The notes under the pieces: model-generated | Databases searched by the model: none | Told to the model about the DNA's origin: nothing | What the model saw: the letters and a program-made list of their open reading frames with translations, nothing else | Shown: piece by piece, positions 1-4,544 of the stretch | Layout of the letters: the number at the start of each line of letters is the position of its first letter | How positions within the stretch are numbered: position 1 is the stretch's first letter | Program-made: the position numbers and the translations under genes | DNA from: Labilithrix luteola | GTDB lineage: Bacteria > Myxococcota_A > Polyangia > Polyangiales > Polyangiaceae | Assembly: GCA_026225435.1 (NCBI GenBank) | Contig: JAMFST010000072.1 | Coordinates: forward strand, 1-10,549 | Length of the DNA: 10,549 nucleotides | Reading direction: 5' to 3'

Positions 1-1
1 C

Positions 2-79
2 ACACAGAAGATCGCCGCGGTGCTCTTCGCCCTGGTCGGCGTCGTGATGCTGGTGGACGCCTTCCGCCCGCACCACTGA
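2..79 (+). CDS. C-terminal end of a membrane protein (5' end outside the window)
   Basis: Frame 2 is open from the left edge and ends with TGA at 77-79, giving 25 visible residues. They form one hydrophobic helix (roughly AAVLFALVGVVMLV) preceded by a lysine and followed by a short polar tail ending in two histidines. This looks like the last transmembrane segment of a polytopic protein. The style resembles the C-terminal helix of small cation-transporter families such as Gdt1/UPF0016, but 25 residues are too few to assign a family. The GC-rich codon use matches the neighbours. The reading is supported mainly by the clean stop and helix-like composition; the other frames through this stretch are arginine-rich and unconvincing. 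Confidence 0.45.
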   Translation, partial: TQKIAAVLFALVGVVMLVDAFRPHH

Positions 80-253
80 CAGGTGCCCACGTTCTCCGCC
101 GAATTCCTCTGGGCTGAAGCGACCAAGCGCAACTCAATCCGGTAGGAAACGTACCGTCATCTGGGCGAGTGCCAGAATGATACGACCGGGCAGGCACTGC
201 GCTTCAGCTCCGCTTACACTGCCTGTCGCGGGCGGCGGCGTGCTCCGATCGTG
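80..253. other. Intergenic region upstream of kinase A, probable promoter region
   Basis: This non-coding gap of about 170 bases separates the partial membrane gene from kinase A and is the only sizeable + strand gap, so the promoter for kinase A and perhaps the whole cytochrome cluster should lie here. It is visibly less GC-rich in 120-180 than the flanking genes. A 6-base inverted repeat (CAGGCA at 191-196, TGCCTG at 220-225) encloses a 23-base spacer. I could not identify a convincing -35/-10 pair; TACACT at 215-220 is a weak -10 candidate without a matching -35. No strong Shine-Dalgarno sequence precedes the kinase start. Confidence 0.35.
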
Positions 254-2293
254 ATGGCCTTCGAACCGACTCCTCCCAAGACCGCGCCCGATCCGATGAT
301 CGGTCGTGTCATCGCCGGCAAGTACCGCATCCAGTCGCGGGTCGGCGGCGGGGCGATGGGCGTGGTGTACGAGGCCAAGCAGATGGCCCTCGACAAGCGG
401 GTGGCCATCAAGGTCCTGAACCGCGAGCTCGAACGCAACGCCCACTTCGTGGCGCGCTTCCAGGTCGAGGCCAAGGCGGCCTCCCTGCTCGATCACGCCA
501 ACTCGACCCGCGTCTTCGACTTCGGCAAGGACGCCAACGGGCTCCTCTACATCTGCATGGAGTTCCTCGAGGGGCTGAGCCTCTACGAGGTGATCCAGGC
601 TTCCTGGCCGTTCGAGTCGGCGCGCGTGGTCGATCTCATGGCGCAGACGCTCGCCGCTCTCGCGCGCGCTCATGACATGGGCATCCTCCATCGCGATCTG
701 AAGCCGGAGAACATCGTCGTCCTCCAGGTGGTCGACGACGAGGGGCGCACCCGCGACGTCGTCAAGGTGTGCGACTTCGGCATCGCCAAGCTCGAAGGAA
801 ACCTCACCGTCAGCGACGCGGGGGACGCGCAGTACAGCGGGCAGTGGAAGACCGGTGGCGCCGGCGCGGCCCTCACGCAGGTGGGGCTCATCGTGGGGAC
901 GCCCGACTACATGTCCCCGGAGCAGGCGCGCGGCGAGACGGTCGATGCGCGCAGCGAGATCTACTCGATGGGCGTGGTGCTCTATCACATGCTCGCCGGG
1001 CGCCCGCCGTTCGACGGGGCCGACGTGATGGAGATCCTCACCAAGCACATCACCGACGAGGCGCCCGCGCCGTCGTCGCTGAATCCGCAGGTCGATCCGG
1101 AGCTCGAGGAGATCTGCCGGACGGCGATGAGCAAGGATCCGGCGAAGCGTTTTCGCTCGGCGCGCGAGATGCGCGCGGCGCTGCGCTCGACGGCCGCCGC
1201 CCACGGGATCGGATCGGTGCGGGGCACGCAGTCGTCGATCTCCGTGCTCGATCCGAGGACGCCGATGGGCTCGTTCATGACGTCGCGCGCGCCGACGATG
1301 CTCGAATCGATCCCGCTGTCGCGCGGATCGAGCGCCCCGAACGCGTTCACCCGGACGGAGAACGGCGTGGGGACACTGTCGAGCGGATCCGGGCTCGAGA
1401 GCGCGCGCGGGCCAGGGCCGACCAGCGTGATGGCGCCGGGGGAGAAGCCGCGGACGCTGGGCATCTTCGTGGCCGGGGCGCTCACCGCCGCGGCGCTCGC
1501 GGCCACGTTCGTCGTCTGGTCGGGGCGAAACTCGGCGCACGAGACCGTGGCGCTCCCGGTGGCGACCGCTCCTGCCACTTCAAGTGCGCTCGCCGCCGGC
1601 AACCCGGCGCCGTCCGCGTCGTCGGCGTCGTCCGGGGACACCACGCTCGCGGCCAGCCCCGCGCCGACCGCGCCGGCGACCGCTGCTCCGTCGACCTCCG
1701 CGGCGTCTGCAGCGCCGGGCCCCGCGCCGGTTCCGGTGGCGGCGGCCGCTCCGACGACCCCGTACAGCGGACGCGGGTCCGGTTCGGCGAGCAACGCCAA
1801 GAGCACACCGGCGGCCGTGGAGACACCGGCGCCCGCGCCCGTGGCGAGCGCACCTCCCGTCGTGAGCGCGGCGCCTCCGCCCGTGCCGGTACCCACGCCG
1901 TCACCGGCACCGCCGCCTGTCGCTCCGGCGCCGGCTCCGGTGGCCGTTGCGCCGGCCCCCCCGCCCTTCCATCCCGAGAACGGCCATGTCGCCGTCGGCG
2001 GCGTCGCGGTCGACAGGGTGAGCGCCCACGCGGTGAACGACCTGCTCCGGCACGTGAACCTCGATCGCTGCTACGTCGCCGCGCTGCGCACGCACGGGTC
2101 GGCGGCCACCGGCACGGCGGTGCTCACGCTCGACATCGAGCAGAACCAGGTCTCGCGCGCACACCTGGGGAGCGACGTGGGCCTGTCCGACATGCGCGGC
2201 TGCATCGAGTCGCAATTCAACTCCCTCCACGTCGCCGACGCCGATACCGGCGACGCGAGCGCGCGTATCACGCTGCAGTTCTCCGACCCGTAG
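254..2293 (+). CDS. Transmembrane Ser/Thr protein kinase (kinase A) with periplasmic AgmX/PglI-like C-terminal domain
   Basis: This is a Hanks-type (PknB-like) kinase of 679 residues, numbered from ATG 254; a GTG directly before it at 251 is equally possible, and neither has a clear ribosome site. Seen in the kinase domain (about 24-312): glycine loop GGGAMGVV 31-38, ATP lysine K53 in VAIK, probable helix-C glutamate E72, catalytic loop HRDLKPEN 146-153, DFG 174-176 and GTPDYMSPEQ 215-224. All catalytic residues are present, so it should be active. One hydrophobic span (402-422) is followed by a Pro/Ala/Ser-rich linker (about 424-572) long enough to cross the periplasm, then a folded domain (573-679) with cysteines at 606 and 650. 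Its pattern (CY..AL, a glycine-rich strand, LGSD, a second Cys, LQF at the end) resembles the AgmX/PglI C-terminal domain; that assignment is inferred. A downstream cytochrome gene follows after 46 bases, suggesting co-transcription. Kinase B (4545-6416) is a close paralogue. Confidence 0.95.
   Translation: MAFEPTPPKTAPDPMIGRVIAGKYRIQSRVGGGAMGVVYEAKQMALDKRVAIKVLNRELERNAHFVARFQVEAKAASLLDHANSTRVFDFGKDANGLLYICMEFLEGLSLYEVIQASWPFESARVVDLMAQTLAALARAHDMGILHRDLKPENIVVLQVVDDEGRTRDVVKVCDFGIAKLEGNLTVSDAGDAQYSGQWKTGGAGAALTQVGLIVGTPDYMSPEQARGETVDARSEIYSMGVVLYHMLAGRPPFDGADVMEILTKHITDEAPAPSSLNPQVDPELEEICRTAMSKDPAKRFRSAREMRAALRSTAAAHGIGSVRGTQSSISVLDPRTPMGSFMTSRAPTMLESIPLSRGSSAPNAFTRTENGVGTLSSGSGLESARGPGPTSVMAPGEKPRTLGIFVAGALTAAALAATFVVWSGRNSAHETVALPVATAPATSSALAAGNPAPSASSASSGDTTLAASPAPTAPATAAPSTSAASAAPGPAPVPVAAAAPTTPYSGRGSGSASNAKSTPAAVETPAPAPVASAPPVVSAAPPPVPVPTPSPAPPPVAPAPAPVAVAPAPPPFHPENGHVAVGGVAVDRVSAHAVNDLLRHVNLDRCYVAALRTHGSAATGTAVLTLDIEQNQVSRAHLGSDVGLSDMRGCIESQFNSLHVADADTGDASARITLQFSDP
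479..531 (+). repeat. 53-base exact repeat shared with kinase B (copy 1)
   Basis: These 53 bases are identical to 4728-4780 in kinase B. They encode the ASLLDHANSTRVFDFGK stretch after helix C of the kinase domain. Identity runs through every synonymous third position, and only three differences occur in about 36 bases just upstream. This is direct evidence of common origin by duplication, and possibly of later gene conversion. Confidence 0.85.
899..937 (+). repeat. 39-base exact repeat shared with kinase B (copy 1)
   Basis: These 39 bases are identical to 5199-5237. They encode the activation-segment end and P+1 loop (TPDYMSPEQARGE). The flanking activation-loop sequence differs in both length and composition, so the identity is local. 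Confidence 0.85.
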
Positions 2294-2325
2294 CTCCTCG
2301 CCGCTTCCCGTCGCCCCTCTCCTGC

Positions 2326-2332
2326 AAAGGAA
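2326..2332 (+). promoter_or_regulatory. Ribosome binding site that fixes the TTG start at 2340
   Basis: AAAGGAA lies 7 bases before TTG 2340 in an otherwise C/T-rich 46-base gap after kinase A. It is the only purine-rich Shine-Dalgarno-like run in the gap. It favours TTG 2340 over the in-frame TTG at 2373, which has no such site. Confidence 0.6.
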
Positions 2333-2339
2333 TCGTCCG

Positions 2340-2891
2340 TTGCGCCCGACCGACTTCGTCGCGTTCTCAACTTTGCGCGCGCTCGCGTGCGCGCTCGCTG
2401 GTCTCGTTGCGACGTCGTGCAGCGCCATCGAGCCCGCGCTCGGCCCGTCGCAGGATGACGACGCTGGCGCGACGATCATCGTGACCGGCGACGACGCGGG
2501 GGACGACGGAGGCGATGGCGGTGAGGCCGGGGTCGCGCTCGTGTCCTTCAAGGACCAGATTCGCCCGCTGATGAACCGCTCGAACACCGATCCGACCGGC
2601 CACGGGTGCGCCTACTGCCACTACCCGGGGCAAGGGACGCAGGAGGGTTTCAACATGACGGGGCTGAATCTCAGCACTCTCGGCACCCTGCGCATGGGCG
2701 GCGACACCACCGGCACGAACATCATCAACGTCGCCACCCCGCTGCAGTCGGGGATCGTGGAGAAGCTGCAGGGGCACTACTTCGAAGGCGTCCGCATGCC
2801 CAAGAGCGGACCGCCGTACTGGAGCGACGACGAGATTCAGCTGGTGATCACCTGGATCTCTCAGGGTGCCCAGGGAGCGGACAGCGATTGA
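2340..2891 (+). CDS. Monohaem c-type cytochrome lipoprotein
   Basis: This 183-residue exported protein starts at a rare TTG, preceded by AAAGGAA at 7 bases. Residues 1-26 form a lipoprotein-type signal with hydrophobic core (LACALAGLVA) and lipobox ATS-C27; a start at TTG 2373 would give a shorter signal of the same type. An acidic, Asp/Gly-rich tether (about 38-64) follows. The haem site is CAYCH at 90-94, and M153 in RMPKSGP is the likely distal axial ligand. The end (about 162-179: WSDDEIQLVITWISQGA) is the usual C-terminal helix of cytochrome c-like domains found in planctomycetes and myxobacteria. The protein is therefore expected to be lipid-anchored in the envelope, carry one covalent haem c and transfer electrons. 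Its stop overlaps the next start by one base (TGATG), so it is coupled to the second cytochrome. The redox partner is unknown. Confidence 0.85.
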   Translation: MRPTDFVAFSTLRALACALAGLVATSCSAIEPALGPSQDDDAGATIIVTGDDAGDDGGDGGEAGVALVSFKDQIRPLMNRSNTDPTGHGCAYCHYPGQGTQEGFNMTGLNLSTLGTLRMGGDTTGTNIINVATPLQSGIVEKLQGHYFEGVRMPKSGPPYWSDDEIQLVITWISQGAQGADSD

Positions 2892-3265
2892 TGCGCACGA
2901 CCACGGCCATACTCTTCACGGGAGCCCTCGCCGCCTTCGGCCTCGTCTTCGGCGCCGCTGCCTGCGGAGGGGCCAGCTTCCAGGGCAACCGCGCCGAGGA
3001 GATCGACACCAGCTCCTACCCGGCGGACATCCAGGCCTCGTACAAGGTCACCGCGCAGCGCTGCTCGAAGTGCCACTCGCTGGCACGCGTGTGGGAGAGC
3101 GGGATCACCGACGAGGATTACTGGGTCCGCTACGTCGAGCGAATGAGGCATCAGCCCGGCAGCGGCATCACCAAGGGGGACGAGTCGGTGATCCTGCATT
3201 TCCTCTTCTACTACTCGGCACAGAAGCGCGACGCGGGCGCGTCGAAGACGGCGGCGAATCCGTGA
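2891..3265 (+). CDS. Small monohaem c-type cytochrome lipoprotein
   Basis: This protein has 124 residues. ATG 2891 shares its A with the stop of the upstream cytochrome (TGATG), indicating translational coupling; a GGGAG run at 2873-2877 lies a rather long 13 bases upstream. Residues 1-24 are a signal sequence with C25 after AAA, a weak but plausible lipobox followed by CGG. The haem-attachment motif is CSKCH at 58-62. M85 in ERMRHQPGSGI is the likely sixth ligand, and an aromatic C-terminal helix (ILHFLFYYS) follows. This is the fold plan of short class I-like cytochromes, in which CxxCHsl is followed about 25 residues later by a Met and a final helix ending in aromatics. It is expected to be an envelope electron carrier. 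It is unlike the first cytochrome apart from the haem motif, so this is not a simple tandem duplication. Its stop overlaps the next start by four bases (GTGA). Confidence 0.85.
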   Translation: MRTTTAILFTGALAAFGLVFGAAACGGASFQGNRAEEIDTSSYPADIQASYKVTAQRCSKCHSLARVWESGITDEDYWVRYVERMRHQPGSGITKGDESVILHFLFYYSAQKRDAGASKTAANP

Positions 3266-4428
3266 ACAACCGCTACTTACCCCTCATCGCCTGCACCCTG
3301 GCGATGCTCGTCGCGATGCTCGTGCCGCGCCCGGCCCAGGCCATCGACCGCAACTTCGCGGCGTCGGCGCAGATCGATTACATGCTCGCGCCCACGGTGA
3401 AGGGGGCCGACGCCATGGCGCACAACGCCGGCTTCGACGGCTTCACGACCGAGCTGTCGGTGAAGATGGCGGTCGATCTCACCGACCACCTCTCGGCCAA
3501 CGTGAAGTTCTGCTACGGCTGCCACGGGCTCGAGGCCGACATGGCCTACATGGATTACCGCGTGGTCGACGAGCTGAACTTCCGCCTCGGCAAGTTCAGC
3601 CCCAGCTTCGGCGCCTTCAACCTGCGCCACGACCCGGCCAACCATCGCCTGTCGGACAAGCCGCTCCCCTACGACATGGGGCGCGCGCTCGGCTTCCGCG
3701 CCTTCAACCTCGGCGTGCTCCCCTCCCCGTTCCCCGACAACGGCGCCGAGGTGAACGGCACGCACTGGTTCGGCGACGACAACCAGCTCGATTACGCGGC
3801 CTACGTGGTCAGCGGCTTCAAGGGGGACGCGACCGCGCAGGACATCGACTTCACCCAGAACCGCGAGCTCTATTACGTCGACAACAACGGCCGGCCCACC
3901 TACGGCGGCCGCCTGGCGCTGACGCACAAGTTCTCCAGCAGCGCGGATTCGACCATCGGCGCCAGCGGGATGCGCGGCACCTACGACCCGAACAACACGC
4001 TGTTCTACACCATCGTCGGCGCCGACGCGTCGCTGCGGGTGAAGCGCACGAACGTGCGCATGGAGTACCTGGCACGGCGCACCGACATCAGCGTCGCCGA
4101 CCCGACGCAGTTCGTGTACGCGCTGCCGAACAAGAACAGCGACTTCATGGTGAAGCACGGCGCATACATCGAGCTCGAGCAACCGCTCAACGGGGTGGTC
4201 GATCTCATCGTCCGCGCCGACGGCCTCATGCGCGTGGGCGACGTGGTGAAGGGGAGCCCGATCGATCGAATCAGCTCGGTCGGCCGCGCCACCCTCGGCA
4301 CCGCCTTCCTCGTGCAGCGCGACCTGCGCATCAAGGCGTCGACCGAGTACTACCACTTCAGCGATCTCGGCCCGACCGGCCAGCACAACGACGTGAGCTT
4401 CCACCTCGGAGCGGTCGGCACCTTCTGA
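3262..4428 (+). CDS. Outer-membrane beta-barrel (porin-like) protein with an internal CXXCH motif
   Basis: This protein has 388 residues from GTG 3262, which overlaps the preceding stop by four bases. Residues 1-27 are a Sec signal peptide ending in AQA. The mature part lacks long hydrophobic helices. It is made of alternating amphipathic strands with aromatic girdle residues, for example LNFRLGKFSPSFGAFN, and ends in phenylalanine (HLGAVGTF), the usual outer-membrane barrel end signal. Its size fits a barrel of about 16 strands; the GKFSPSFG segment recalls phosphate-selective porins (OprO/OprP type), an impression and not a search result. The odd feature is CYGCH at 84-88, a complete haem c attachment motif in what should be an early strand or turn, followed by a polar segment rich in Arg, His and Asp (122-141). 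Being coupled to two lipoprotein cytochromes, it may form the barrel of an electron conduit or a channel served by them. The two cysteines could instead form a disulfide. Confidence 0.8.
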   Translation: MNNRYLPLIACTLAMLVAMLVPRPAQAIDRNFAASAQIDYMLAPTVKGADAMAHNAGFDGFTTELSVKMAVDLTDHLSANVKFCYGCHGLEADMAYMDYRVVDELNFRLGKFSPSFGAFNLRHDPANHRLSDKPLPYDMGRALGFRAFNLGVLPSPFPDNGAEVNGTHWFGDDNQLDYAAYVVSGFKGDATAQDIDFTQNRELYYVDNNGRPTYGGRLALTHKFSSSADSTIGASGMRGTYDPNNTLFYTIVGADASLRVKRTNVRMEYLARRTDISVADPTQFVYALPNKNSDFMVKHGAYIELEQPLNGVVDLIVRADGLMRVGDVVKGSPIDRISSVGRATLGTAFLVQRDLRIKASTEYYHFSDLGPTGQHNDVSFHLGAVGTF

Positions 4429-4443
4429 AATATCGCTAACGAA

Positions 4444-4465
4444 GAGGACGGCTCCGGCCGTTCTC
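4444..4465 (+). terminator. Hairpin with UNCG tetraloop after the barrel gene (no U-tract)
   Basis: GAGGACGGC (4444-4452) pairs with GCCGTTCTC (4457-4465) over 9 base pairs with one G-U wobble, around a TCCG loop closed by C-G. This is the very stable UNCG tetraloop class. It begins 15 bases after the barrel stop. No T-run follows, so it is not a classic intrinsic terminator; it may protect the 3' end of the cytochrome/barrel mRNA, attenuate transcription into kinase B, or be a pause site. It lies 7 bases before GTG 4473, where it would obstruct a ribosome site. Confidence 0.5.
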
Positions 4466-4530
4466 CACCGTCGTGAAGGCATCCGGGCAGACGGCTGTGG
4501 AGCTCGGGCGCGAGGACGGTCCGCTGATCC

Positions 4531-4536
4531 GGGAGG
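4531..4536 (+). promoter_or_regulatory. Ribosome binding site supporting ATG 4545 as kinase B start
   Basis: GGGAGG stands 8 bases before ATG 4545, close to ideal. The longer alternative, GTG 4473, has no Shine-Dalgarno sequence and sits directly behind a strong hairpin. Against this, the codons for Asp-Pro before the Met are shared with kinase A, where they are inside the chosen reading frame; the longer form therefore cannot be excluded. Confidence 0.55.
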
Positions 4537-4544
4537 TCGATCCG

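Noticed and set aside
187..204. Sigma-54-like GG-N10-GC near the kinase A upstream region
   Set aside because: Only the two dinucleotides fit; the TTGC-like part is poor, and such matches are common by chance in GC-rich DNA.
191..225. Inverted repeat CAGGCA/TGCCTG as an operator or riboswitch stem
   Set aside because: Six base pairs around a 23-base spacer are weak and expected by chance; kept only as a note in the intergenic entry.
134..1540. A 468-codon open frame on the - strand opposite kinase A
   Set aside because: Same shadow effect; its translation resembles that of the antisense frame of kinase B only because the sense strands are paralogous.
1561..1975. Pro/Ala-rich run in kinase A as tandem DNA repeats
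   Set aside because: Low-complexity codons without a fixed repeat unit; best explained as a flexible periplasmic linker.
2866..3261. Possible N-terminal extension of the barrel protein by 132 codons
   Set aside because: The extension overlaps the second cytochrome in another frame and is Arg-rich; a proper signal peptide begins at GTG 3262 right at the GTGA overlap.
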